In this document: piece by piece, positions 45,217 to 54,153 of the stretch
Layout: each line of letters begins with the position of its first letter
Numbering within the stretch: the stretch's first letter is position 1
NCBI RefSeq assembly: GCF_016807185.1
Contig: NZ_JAEVYN010000001.1
Coordinates: 2,434,685 to 2,498,684 of the forward strand
Direction of reading: 5' to 3'
From: Leptolyngbya sp. Cla-17
GTDB taxonomy: Bacteria; Cyanobacteriota; Cyanobacteriia; Leptolyngbyales; Leptolyngbyaceae
Length of the DNA stretch: 64,000 nucleotides
Notes under the pieces: model-generated
The model's database searches: none
Told to the model about the DNA's origin: nothing
What the model saw: only the letters and a program-made list of their open reading frames with translations
Translations under genes and position numbers: made by a program

Positions 45217-48200
45217 ATGCTGAGTTCCATGATTCAATGGGCGATCGCCCGTCGCTGGCTGGTGATTTTGGGTGCCATGATCCTGACCATCTGGATTTTT
45301 CGCACTATCATCCAAATGCCGCTAGATGTGTTTCCCACCTTTGCACCGCCGCAAGTAGAAATTCAAACCGAAGCACCGGGACTTGCGCCAGAAGAGGTGG
45401 AATCGCTGGTGACGTTGCCGATTGAGAGCGCCATCAATGGCACACCGGGAGTCAGTGCAGTACGGTCTTCCAGTGCAGCCAGTATTTCAGTGGTGCGCGT
45501 TGTGTTCAACTGGGGCACCGATATTTATCAAGCAAGGCAGCTTGTGACAGAGCGGTTGCAGTCGGCTCAAAGTAAACTGCCAGCAGGCGTTGAAACTCCC
45601 CAAGTTGCGCCTATCAGTTCGCCGATTGGCACGATCGTCACCTACGCTTTCACTTCTAAAACCACTGACTTGATGGATGTGCGGCGGATTGTCGATTGGC
45701 AAGTCACGAATCGTTTGCTGGCAGTGCCGGGAGTCACGCAAGTCATCGTGTTTGGTGGGGATGTACGGCAGTATCAAGTGCTGGTGGCACCTGAGAAATT
45801 GCAGGCGTTCAATGTGTCGCTGCAACAAGTGTCAGAAGCTGTGGCAGCGGCAAACGTAAATGCACCGGGAGGGTATTTGATCACGCCCGATCGCGAGAAG
45901 CTGATCCGAGGCATTGGACGGATTGAAGACATCGAAGCCCTGAAGCAATCGGTGATTGTTGCCCGGAATGGCATCCCTGTCAGAATTACAGATGTGGCCG
46001 ATGTCAAAATTGGGGCGGCAGTGAAACGGGGGGATGCCAGCGTCAACGCTCAAAAAGCGGTTGTGGCAGTCGTCAACAAACAACCCCAAGCCGATACGCC
46101 CACCGTCACCCGCGCTGTGGAAGCAGCGATGACTGAAGTGAAAGCAGGCTTGCCAGAAGGCATCCAGGTCGTGACGACGTTTCGTCAAGAAACCTACATT
46201 GATGCGTCAATCGAGAATGTGCGAGAAGCCTTAATCGAAGGCAGTATCATCGTTGCCCTGATCCTGATTCCGTTTTTGATGAATTGGCGCAACTTAGCAG
46301 TCTGTTTAGCAGCGTTGCCTTTGTCCTTATTGATCGGGGTACTGGCGCTCAACTGGATGGGACAAGGGTTGAATACGATGACTCTAGGAGGCTTGGCAGT
46401 CGCGATCGGCTCTGCGGTGGATGACGCGATCGTTGATGCCGAGAACGTGTATCGGTGTTTGCGGGAAAACAAGTATTCGCCGAAACCTAAACCTGTCCTA
46501 GACGTAGTGTTTGAGGGCTGTCAGGAAGTGCGCGATTCTGTGTTTGGAGCGACCATCATTACAGTCGTCGTCTTTGCGCCCATCTTTGCGCTCACGGGGG
46601 TAGAAGGCAGCATTTTCATTCCAATGGGGTTGGGCTACTTGGCGGCAGTATTGGCTTCTAGCGTCGTCGCCTTGACCGTCACGCCTGCCTTGTGCGCGAT
46701 TTTGCTGCCCTACGGTCGTCTGCCTGAACGAGAACCCTGGGTCGCTCGATTCTTCAAAGGAATTTACCTGCCGCTGCTGAACTTTTCAATGCGGCGATCA
46801 ACCGTTATTTTTGGCATCGCAGCAGCAAGTTTAGTCGCGGCGGCGATCGTGTTGCCCTCGTTTGGGCGAATCTTTCTGCCAGAGTTTCAAGAGCAGTCCC
46901 TGGTCAATACGCTCTTGCTCTATCCTGGCTCCTCGTTGGAGGCAACAAATAGTGCTTCATCGGTATTGGAACATAAACTAAAAGACAATCCCAGCTTTCA
47001 AAGCATTCAAGTGCGATCAGGGCGGGCGGCGGGAGATGCCGATGCCGCAGGCGTGAACCTGGCTCACCTGGATGTGGAGCTGAGCGAGACGGGGATGAAA
47101 GACCGCAAAGCCAGCGTGGAATTGTTGCGGCAAGAATTTGCTAAAGTGCCGGGAGCCGCGCCGAATGTGGGCGGATTTATCTCTCACCGGATGGATGAAG
47201 TGCTGTCGGGAGTGAGAAGCGCGATCGCCGTCAAAATCTTTGGTCCTGAACTGGAGCAACTCCGCACCTTGGGACAGCAGGTGAATGATGCCATGCAATC
47301 GGTTGAGGGCATTGTCGATCTTCAGCTTGAGCCACAAATTCCAGTGGAGCAGATTCAAATCCAGTTTGATCGCGTTGCGGCTGCCCGCTATGGTTTAACG
47401 GTTGGACAACTATCAGAAACGATTGAGACGGCGCTGAATGGGCGAGTGGTTTCGCAAGTGCTAGAGCAACAGCAAACTTTTGATCTAATCGTATGGCTTC
47501 AGCCAGAAGCCCGCCAAAGTTTAGATACGATCGACAACCTATTAGTTGATACGCCCAGTGGCAATAAAATTCCGCTGGCACAAGTTGCAAAAGTGCAAGA
47601 CGGCACGGGACCGAACACGATTAACCGTGAAAATGTTTCTCGCTTAATTACCGTGGCTGCCAATGCTCAGGGACGAGATTTACGCTCAGTGGTGAATGAC
47701 ATTCAAGCCAAGGTGAAACAACAGGTGCAAATTCCTGCTGGTTACTACATCCAATACGCCGGGCAGTTTGAAGCAGAGGAACGTGCTAGCCAGAATATTC
47801 TGATTTTTAGCGCGATCGCCTTCGTTGTCATCACGATCATCATGTATCTCTCGGTCAAATCGGTTGCCTCCACCGCCATGATTATGATTAACCTGCCCTT
47901 GGCATTGGTGGGTGGTGTGATTGCAGTGGCACTGACGGGAGGCATTTTGTCGATCGCCTCACTCGTTGGCTTTGTTACCCTATTTGGCGTTGCCACCCGC
48001 AATGGATTGCTGCTGGTAGACAACTACAACACCAAATTTGCCGCCGGAATGCCGCTGAAAGATCTTCTGATTCAAGGCTCAATGGAGCGGCTCAACGCGA
48101 TTCTGATGACGGCGTTTACTTCTGCATTAGGACTGGCACCCCTAGTCATCGCAGGTGGACCTGGAAAAGAACTGCTGCAACCGTTATCAATCGTCGTGCT

Positions 48201-48351
48201 GGGTGGACTTTTTACCTCAACTGCCCTAACGCTGCTGATCTTACCGGCGCTTTATGCCAGGTTCGGGAAGTACCTGTTTCCCAAGCGATTGGTTGTGGAG
48301 AACGGTAAAGTTTCTCAACCAAAAATCGAGCGCATTCAAGGAAACGTTTAG
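45217..48351 (+). CDS. copA: Heavy-metal RND efflux pump (CopA/CusA/CzcA family)
   Basis: 1044 residues, full length for HME-RND transporters with 12 transmembrane spans and two large periplasmic loops. The N-terminus has LDVFPTFAPPQVEIQTEAPG. The proton-relay helix carries GSAVDDAIVDAENVYR. The adaptor gene ends 10 bases upstream, so the two are coupled. The regulators and DUF305 protein nearby make Cu(I) (possibly Ag) the likely substrate. Confidence 0.92.
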   Translation: MLSSMIQWAIARRWLVILGAMILTIWIFRTIIQMPLDVFPTFAPPQVEIQTEAPGLAPEEVESLVTLPIESAINGTPGVSAVRSSSAASISVVRVVFNWGTDIYQARQLVTERLQSAQSKLPAGVETPQVAPISSPIGTIVTYAFTSKTTDLMDVRRIVDWQVTNRLLAVPGVTQVIVFGGDVRQYQVLVAPEKLQAFNVSLQQVSEAVAAANVNAPGGYLITPDREKLIRGIGRIEDIEALKQSVIVARNGIPVRITDVADVKIGAAVKRGDASVNAQKAVVAVVNKQPQADTPTVTRAVEAAMTEVKAGLPEGIQVVTTFRQETYIDASIENVREALIEGSIIVALILIPFLMNWRNLAVCLAALPLSLLIGVLALNWMGQGLNTMTLGGLAVAIGSAVDDAIVDAENVYRCLRENKYSPKPKPVLDVVFEGCQEVRDSVFGATIITVVVFAPIFALTGVEGSIFIPMGLGYLAAVLASSVVALTVTPALCAILLPYGRLPEREPWVARFFKGIYLPLLNFSMRRSTVIFGIAAASLVAAAIVLPSFGRIFLPEFQEQSLVNTLLLYPGSSLEATNSASSVLEHKLKDNPSFQSIQVRSGRAAGDADAAGVNLAHLDVELSETGMKDRKASVELLRQEFAKVPGAAPNVGGFISHRMDEVLSGVRSAIAVKIFGPELEQLRTLGQQVNDAMQSVEGIVDLQLEPQIPVEQIQIQFDRVAAARYGLTVGQLSETIETALNGRVVSQVLEQQQTFDLIVWLQPEARQSLDTIDNLLVDTPSGNKIPLAQVAKVQDGTGPNTINRENVSRLITVAANAQGRDLRSVVNDIQAKVKQQVQIPAGYYIQYAGQFEAEERASQNILIFSAIAFVVITIIMYLSVKSVASTAMIMINLPLALVGGVIAVALTGGILSIASLVGFVTLFGVATRNGLLLVDNYNTKFAAGMPLKDLLIQGSMERLNAILMTAFTSALGLAPLVIAGGPGKELLQPLSIVVLGGLFTSTALTLLILPALYARFGKYLFPKRLVVENGKVSQPKIERIQGNV

Positions 48352-48396
48352 CCCTTTGCGCCAACAGTTTTGTTCATTCACTTAGGAGAAAAATCC

Positions 48397-48891
48397 ATGC
48401 AATTGAAAATGGGTGTCATGACGTTTTCGGCAATCGGTCTGCTATTCTTAGGCGCTTGCAGCAGTGGCAACCAAACAACCGCCCCTGCCAGCAGTCCTGC
48501 CGCCTCTGCACCTGCGGAAACTCAACCTTCAACTGCTGCTTCTCTTGCTGCCAAGGCTGAGTCTGGCGAAAAACATGGTGGACAAGGTGGACAGGTCATT
48601 GAGTCGGGACCCTATCATCTAGAACTGGTGACTGCAAAAGAAGCAACAGCGACTCATATCGACTTCTTCTTACAGAAAGGCGATAACCACGAATCGATCC
48701 CCAATGCAAAGGTTACAGCCCAAGTGCAACTGCCTGATGGTAGTCAAAAGTCCTTACCGATGAAGTACGACGCAGGCGATAAGCACTACACAGCAATCTT
48801 GCCTGGTGCTGCCACAGGAGAGCACAAAGTTGCCATTTTGTCAGACATCAGGGGCGAAAAAGTAAATGGACGGTTCAGCTTTAAGCAGTAA
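48397..48891 (+). CDS. Small lipoprotein of the copper operon
   Basis: The ATG at 48397 has TAGGAG upstream. It gives MQLKMGVMTFSAIGLLFLGA followed by Cys at residue 21 (lipobox LGAC). After an Ala/Pro/Ser-rich linker comes a beta-rich domain with GGQVIESGPYHLELVTA and SLPMKYDAGDKHYTAILPG, resembling periplasmic FixH/YtkA-like immunoglobulin-type domains. It holds the position of copC in cyanobacterial copBAC operons, but I do not claim homology. Likely a metal-related periplasmic accessory protein. Confidence 0.7.
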   Translation: MQLKMGVMTFSAIGLLFLGACSSGNQTTAPASSPAASAPAETQPSTAASLAAKAESGEKHGGQGGQVIESGPYHLELVTAKEATATHIDFFLQKGDNHESIPNAKVTAQVQLPDGSQKSLPMKYDAGDKHYTAILPGAATGEHKVAILSDIRGEKVNGRFSFKQ

Positions 48892-48902
48892 TACTGAGTT
48901 AC

Positions 48903-48922
48903 ATTTCATTTTGATTTCATTT
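48903..48922 (+). promoter_or_regulatory. CopR-like direct repeat (site 3)
   Basis: ATTTCATTTTGATTTCATTT, again two TTCAT half-sites at 11-base spacing, about 80 bases before the start of the small CxCC protein that precedes copR. Confidence 0.66.
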
Positions 48923-48999
48923 CTCTGCCTTAACCTGAACATATGGCTGTTCTCAAAGGCTATTCGACAGTCTGTTTAACAATTCACTCAGGAGTAACT

Positions 49000-49248
49000 A
49001 TGAATAAACTGCATGGAATCAAGGCTGCTACGGTTGGCGCGATCGCGTTCCTATCACTTTCAGTGCTTTCAGCAAGCAGCGCTGTTGCCCAGGAAAAGCA
49101 GAAACCAGTGGCTCAAACTCAGAAACCTGCCGCTCAAACTGAGCAAATGAGTGGCTGTGAGTGCTGCAAGAAAATGATGGAGAAGAAGATGAACGATAGT
49201 CAGAACAAAATGCCTGGAACGAATCACTCAGCGCCATCAGGAAATTAA
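49000..49248 (+). CDS. Small secreted Cys-rich protein (CECC motif)
   Basis: The ATG at 49000 follows CAGGAG and gives an 82-residue protein. MNKLHGIKAATVGAIAFLSL is a signal peptide cut near AVAQ. After a Gln/Lys-rich linker comes GCECCKKMMEKKM with three Cys and several Met, a plausible Cu(I) site. A His/Ser tail follows. I do not recognise a named family. Promoter shared with CopR-like site 3. Confidence 0.65.
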   Translation: MNKLHGIKAATVGAIAFLSLSVLSASSAVAQEKQKPVAQTQKPAAQTEQMSGCECCKKMMEKKMNDSQNKMPGTNHSAPSGN

Positions 49249-49371
49249 GTGTCGGCAGCTTCTTTGAACTAGCTGATTGAGATGCCTTAGTGACCAGGGC
49301 CATACATCGAATTAAAGGTGCTTCAATGTACAGTTTTGCTTCGTCGGTAATGCTGTTTATCAAGTGATCCT

Positions 49372-50076
49372 ATGCGAGTGTTACTGGCGGAAGATGAACC
49401 TGATTTAGGCACCGCAATTCATCGGGTTCTAAGCCGGGAAAAGTATGTGGTGGACTGGGTACAAGATGGCAGTAAAGCCTGGGCATATCTCGATAACTTC
49501 AATGTTCACTACACCTTGGCCATTCTGGACTGGATGCTGCCTGGATTGTCTGGTGTCGAGTTGTGCCAACGGCTCCGCACCCAGAACAACCCACTTCCTG
49601 TGCTAATGCTCACTGCAAGAGATCGGATGGAAGATAAAATAGCCGGACTCGATGCCGGAGCCGATGATTACCTGGTCAAACCTTTTGGCATGGCAGAATT
49701 GCTGGCACGAATGCGGGCGCTGCAACGGCGATCGCCCGACCTTCACCCCAAACAACTTCAGGCTGGCAAGTTGACGCTTGACTACAACGGATACACCGTT
49801 TGTTCGCAAGAACTCAATGGGCAGCAAGTCGCTATTCCTCTGACCACAAAGGAATTTCAGACCTTGGAATACTTCATGAAACATTCCAGCCGGATCGTAA
49901 CGAGCGAGCAACTCATGAATCAATTGTGGGAAGTGGGTGCAGAACCCACCAGCAATGTGGTTGCTGCTCAAATTCGATTGCTGCGACGTAAGCTGGCAGA
50001 AGTCGGGTGTGATGGATTCATTGAAACGGTTCATGGCATCGGCTATCGATTTAACATGCCTTATGCATCAGAATAA
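49372..50076 (+). CDS. copR: OmpR-family response regulator (CopR-like)
   Basis: 234 residues: receiver domain with AEDEPDLG acidic pair and phospho-acceptor Asp in LAILDWMLPGLSG, Lys in DYLVKPFGM, and a C-terminal winged helix (TSNVVAAQIRLLRRKL, IETVHGIGYRF). Its coding region overlaps the sensor gene by 14 bases. Position inside the copper island and the repeated TTCAT boxes support a CopR role. Confidence 0.9.
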   Translation: MRVLLAEDEPDLGTAIHRVLSREKYVVDWVQDGSKAWAYLDNFNVHYTLAILDWMLPGLSGVELCQRLRTQNNPLPVLMLTARDRMEDKIAGLDAGADDYLVKPFGMAELLARMRALQRRSPDLHPKQLQAGKLTLDYNGYTVCSQELNGQQVAIPLTTKEFQTLEYFMKHSSRIVTSEQLMNQLWEVGAEPTSNVVAAQIRLLRRKLAEVGCDGFIETVHGIGYRFNMPYASE

Positions 50077-51457
50077 GCTGTTCAACCGCACTCGTGCCCA
50101 ACTTGCAGGCTGCTATGCCGCAGTCATGGGAGTCATTCTCAGCCTGAGTGGGCTAACGATTCATCAGATGCTCGCGATCACCCACTGGCAGGCGGTTGAA
50201 CAGGAATTAGAATCCATTTCAGGAACCTTGCATGACACCCTGGAACCGAAGCTCAAGCAATCCAATCGCATTGAGCCTACAATCAAGCAAGCTCTACCGG
50301 GCTTATGTGTTGCCCAAACGGATTGCTCAAATGGCGCTCAAGATCGGCATATTCTGGGCATTGTGCAACAAGGAAACTACTACGTGCGCTTTTTCGCTCA
50401 ATCCAGAGAACTCCTAGCAAGCTTAGGCAGCCAACCAGCAGGATTATCACCTCCAGAAACGAAAGAAGGGTGGAAGACGCTGCAAGATCAGAGGGGTACG
50501 CGCTATCACCAAATTACTCTGTTGCTAAAAACGGCTACAGGTTCTTCTTGGGGCTATATGCAGATTGGGCGCTCACTCAAAGAATATGATGATCACCTTG
50601 CCACCGTGCGGTTACTGCTGGCGGTTGGATTGCCGCTCTCGATGCTGGTAGTTGCAGGTGCAAGTTGGTGGCTGGCTGGATTAGCCATGCGTCCTCTCTA
50701 CCAATCCTATCGACAGATGCAACAGTTCACGGCTGATGCGGCTCACGAACTCCGCACCCCGATCGCTGCCATCCGCGCCAATGTCGAATCAGTTCAGGGT
50801 GTTGATGATCCGTCAAAGCAAGAAATGCAAGAAACGTTAGGGGCGGTTGATCGTCAGAACAATCGACTGGCGCACCTGGTCCAAGATCTTTTGCTACTCT
50901 CCCGCATGGAATCTCCTACAGAGACGCTGCGCAAACAAAAGGTGCAACAACCCTGCTGCCTCAATGACCTGATTCAGGATCTAGTAGAAAGTTTGTCAGT
51001 CTTAGAAGTTGCTGCTTCTATCAAGCTGTTAACGCACTTTCCAGTTAAAGCACCATTGTGGATTACGGGTGATGAAAATCAACTGGTTCGCTTATTCTCT
51101 AATCTCATTGTTAACGCCCTGCAATACACGCCTCCTGGGGGCATTGTCACAGTGACTTTAGAGCGTGATGAAACTCACGCTTTGATCCAGGTTGAGGATA
51201 CTGGCATTGGGATTGCTCCATCAGACCAGTCCCGGATTTTCGATCGCTTCTACCGGGTCAACAGCGATCGCTCTCGCCATACCGGAGGAGCCGGGTTAGG
51301 ATTGGCCATTGCAAAGGCGATCGTTCAATCGCATCATGGCAGTGTTCAAGTGAAAAGTGAGTTAGGAAACGGCAGTACTTTCACAGTACGATTGCCTCTA
51401 AGAGTTCTGATACAGTTGCAGTACCTTAGAAATTCTGACCATGCTGATCGGGTATGA
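50063..51457 (+). CDS. copS: Sensor histidine kinase (CopS-like)
   Basis: The ATG at 50063 overlaps copR and gives MHQNKLFNRTRAQLAGCYAA, leading into transmembrane helix 1. A periplasmic loop of about 130 residues holds CVAQTDCSN, followed by TM2 (LLLAVGLPLSMLVVAGASWW), the HisKA box FTADAAHELRTPIAA, N-box NLIVNALQYTPPGG, and G-boxes EDTGIGIAPSD and GGAGLGLAI. 464 residues, complete. The last residues (LRNSDHADRV) overlap a resolvase scrap, so the natural C-terminus may have been altered slightly. Confidence 0.9.
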   Translation: MHQNKLFNRTRAQLAGCYAAVMGVILSLSGLTIHQMLAITHWQAVEQELESISGTLHDTLEPKLKQSNRIEPTIKQALPGLCVAQTDCSNGAQDRHILGIVQQGNYYVRFFAQSRELLASLGSQPAGLSPPETKEGWKTLQDQRGTRYHQITLLLKTATGSSWGYMQIGRSLKEYDDHLATVRLLLAVGLPLSMLVVAGASWWLAGLAMRPLYQSYRQMQQFTADAAHELRTPIAAIRANVESVQGVDDPSKQEMQETLGAVDRQNNRLAHLVQDLLLLSRMESPTETLRKQKVQQPCCLNDLIQDLVESLSVLEVAASIKLLTHFPVKAPLWITGDENQLVRLFSNLIVNALQYTPPGGIVTVTLERDETHALIQVEDTGIGIAPSDQSRIFDRFYRVNSDRSRHTGGAGLGLAIAKAIVQSHHGSVQVKSELGNGSTFTVRLPLRVLIQLQYLRNSDHADRV

Positions 51458-51490
51458 AAGAGTTTCGACAGATGACCAAAATCTGGCGTT
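51441..51490 (+). pseudogene. Resolvase N-terminal scrap
   Basis: MLIGYERVSTDDQNLALP matches the start of Tn3-type serine resolvases (MLIGYARVSTDDQNLALQ). It stops making sense after about 17 residues. It overlaps the end of copS and marks a past transposon junction at the edge of the copper island. Confidence 0.7.
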
Positions 51491-51918
51491 GCCGGGACAG
51501 TGTCATACCCCTTCAACGGGTTTGCTTAAACAGATAGTGCAGCAGGTTGCTCGAGTTCAGCAAGCTGTTGCCCCACCAGAATCAAACGCATCACTCGTTC
51601 AGCAGCAAACGTTAATAGGTCGCAAGCATCAGCGATCGCATCTGGCAAGCTGCACGGTTCTTGGAGAATAGTGGAGAAGGCATCAATCCCATAGTCGAAA
51701 TTAACGCGAGCATCTTGCCCAATCGTGCCTGCGATTGCTACTACAGGAAGTCCATACTGTTTAGCTCGCTGGGCCACTTCCACCGGAATTTTGCCGCGCG
51801 GCGTTTGAAAGTCGATGCTGCCTTCGGCCGTAATCACTAAATCGGCGTTTTGCAGGCGGGTATCCAGTTCCAAGTACTGCATCACAATGTCATAGCGGGG
51901 GTGCAGAGTTGCGCCTAA

Positions 51919-53069
51919 TATCAGGTCGGCTTAAATGACCATAATATAGAGATAGGCTCTTATCTTGGTTACCTTATGCCGAAACGCATCACCATTCAAC
52001 CTCATTTGAGTCCAGAGGAATTGGTAACCCGATACCGCCAAGCAAGCGATCCGATTGAGCGATCGCATTACCAAATTATCTGGCTACTGGTTCAAGGACG
52101 ACCGACTGAAGAGGTGGCAGCGATAACTGGGTACAGTCGCAGTTGGATCTATGAATTAGTCTGGGGCTACAACCGCATGGGTCCGGCAAGCCTGGGAGAT
52201 GGACGACATCGCAACCCTGGAGCACCACCATTGCTCGATGAAGTGCAGCAAGCCCAACTGTTGCAGGTGATACGAGGGTCTGCCCCGGACGGTGGATTGT
52301 GGAATGGACGCAAAGTCGCCGATTATCTCAGTGAATTGCTCACTCGCCCAATCAGTCGTCAACAAGGGTGGGAATTGCTCAAGCAGATGGGACTGCGCTT
52401 ACGAGTGCCCCGACCGATGCATCAGGAAGCAGACCTAGATGAGCAACAGGCGTGGAAAAAAAAACTGCACCAGAAAGTGGAGCAAGTGCAAGCCGACCAT
52501 CCCGACGACGACGTTGAAACCTGGTTTGAAGACGAACATCGACTGGGCTTGCAACCGGTGTTGCGACGGGTGTGGGTGGAACAAGATGAGCAACCGATTG
52601 CTACCGTCAACTGGAAACGCGAATGGTTATGGCTGTATGCCTTTGTCCACCCTCAAACCGGAGAAACCTACTGGTGGCTGTTACCCTATGTCAACACGGA
52701 CCTATTCAATCAAGTGCTCCAGGACTTTGCTGAGCATTTCAAGGTGGGCATAACCAAGCAAGTGATTCTCTCGGTTGATCAGGCAGGATGGCATCTGAGC
52801 AAAGCCTTGCAGGTGCCAGAAGGCATTCATTTGTTCCCCCTGCCACCCTATTCACCAGAATTACAACCCGCCGAGCGCTTGTGGGTGCTTGTGGATGAGC
52901 CATTGGTCAATACAGCGTTTGACTCCATTGCACAGGTTGAACAGATTATCTACCAGCGCTGTCAAAGCTTACTCAAGCAGCAAGAATTGATTCGTGGACT
53001 CACCTCTTACTACTGGTTGCCAGATGTAAAGGCTGTATCTTAATTATGGGTATTCATCCTGACTTGATA
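51919..53069 (+). mobile_element. IS630-family element D, inserted in glycerate kinase
   Basis: The ends TATCAGGTCGG (51919 inward) and TATCAAGTCAGG (53069 inward) are imperfect inverted repeats. TAA occurs at both junctions (51916-51918 and 53070-53072). 1151 bases. The exact frame restoration of the host gene confirms the limits to within a base. Confidence 0.88.
51976..53043 (+). CDS. IS630-family transposase (copy D), intact
   Basis: 355 residues in a single frame. It has a helix-turn-helix N-terminus (EEVAAITGYSRSWIYELVWG), then the DDE triad in TWFEDEHRLGL, ILSVDQAGWH and LPPYSPELQPAERLW. A nine-A run (WKKKL) is read straight through, unlike copy C, which has eight. Probably active. 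Confidence 0.9.
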   Translation: MPKRITIQPHLSPEELVTRYRQASDPIERSHYQIIWLLVQGRPTEEVAAITGYSRSWIYELVWGYNRMGPASLGDGRHRNPGAPPLLDEVQQAQLLQVIRGSAPDGGLWNGRKVADYLSELLTRPISRQQGWELLKQMGLRLRVPRPMHQEADLDEQQAWKKKLHQKVEQVQADHPDDDVETWFEDEHRLGLQPVLRRVWVEQDEQPIATVNWKREWLWLYAFVHPQTGETYWWLLPYVNTDLFNQVLQDFAEHFKVGITKQVILSVDQAGWHLSKALQVPEGIHLFPLPPYSPELQPAERLWVLVDEPLVNTAFDSIAQVEQIIYQRCQSLLKQQELIRGLTSYYWLPDVKAVS

Positions 53070-53861
53070 TAAGAGGGCGTGCAATCCCGTTCCCAAACCA
53101 CCAGAAGCGCCACTACCAGGCATTTCTTTCACGTCGAGACCTAAATCACGCTTAATGACGGCGGCGTAGTGATCCAGTGCTGCGGCAAGCTGTTCTACCG
53201 TTTCAGGCGATGCGCCTTTCTGAGGACCAAAGACTCTAGCAACCCCTTTAGGACCACAGAGGACATTATGCCAGTTGCAGGCAACGTCGATCTGAACCTG
53301 ATCTAAACGAGAGTCGCGATCGCTGACATCAATGGCATGCAGTCGGATGAGTTGATCGCCACCCAATCCTAGCTCACAACCAGCAGCATCCAAAAAACGC
53401 ACGCCAAGCGCTTGTGCCATGCCCGCTCCACCGTCGTTTGTACCAGAATCACCACAGCCGATTAAAATACGTTCGGCACCCTTATCCAAGGCGGCTTTGA
53501 TCAATTCACCAACGCCATAGGTAGTAGTGGTGAGGGGATTACGCGCATCACGAGGAACAAGCCGTAAACCCGCAGCGGCAGCCATTTCGAGCACAGCCGT
53601 TTTTACCGGAGCGCCACCAAGCAGACCAAAATGGGATTCGACAGGCTGCCCGACGGGTCCAAGGACGGTTTGAGCGTATAAGGTACCGTCAGTGGCTTTG
53701 ACGAGAGCTTTCGTAAAGCCTTCGCCACCATCCACCAAGGGTGCTTTCTGAATGTTGGCATCTGGCATGACTCGCAAAATACCAGTGGCAATGCAATCTG
53801 CGACTTCATCAGCCTCTAGACTTTCTTTGAATCCTGATGGGGCAATTAAAATCCGCAACAT

Positions 53862-54153
53862 TTCACAATCCTCGTAACATCAGAGCGGTTCGGATAACGA
53901 TCGTCATCCCAGGTAAGACAGTATGCAAGGCTATAAGGTTCTAAGTTGACGATCTATAAAATCAAAACGGTGGCAAAAATTGTCAACATAAACTGCCATT
54001 CAGCCTCGAAGAAACGTTGACGAATCTACTGCTTGAACGGATAGGTGACTGTCCCATTATTAAAATGCTCGCCTTCAAACAGCGTGTGTCTGAAGAGAGA
54101 GGTTACCTTTTGTCTCGGTAATGTTTGAAAGCTTGTTGATTGGCGTTCAGCAG
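53862..54153. other. Intergenic region
   Basis: 292 bases downstream of the histidine kinase and upstream of glycerate kinase, both minus strand. AT-rich with no recognisable gene; the glycerate kinase promoter should lie near 53880-53960. Confidence 0.35.

Larger units (their letters stand above)
51526..53861 (-). pseudogene. Glycerate kinase, split by IS630-D
   Basis: The N-terminal part (53861-53070) reads MLRILIAPSGFKESLEADEV, LVDGGEGFTKALV and GCGDSGTNDGGAGMAQALG, typical of GarK/GlxK-type glycerate kinases. The C-terminal part (51918-51526) gives GATLHPRYDIVMQYLE, ADLVITAEGSIDFQT and PVVAIAGTIG. Removing IS630-D with one TAA rejoins LHALLGATLHPRYD in frame. The gene would return photorespiratory glycerate to 3-phosphoglycerate if no other kinase exists. 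Confidence 0.9.
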
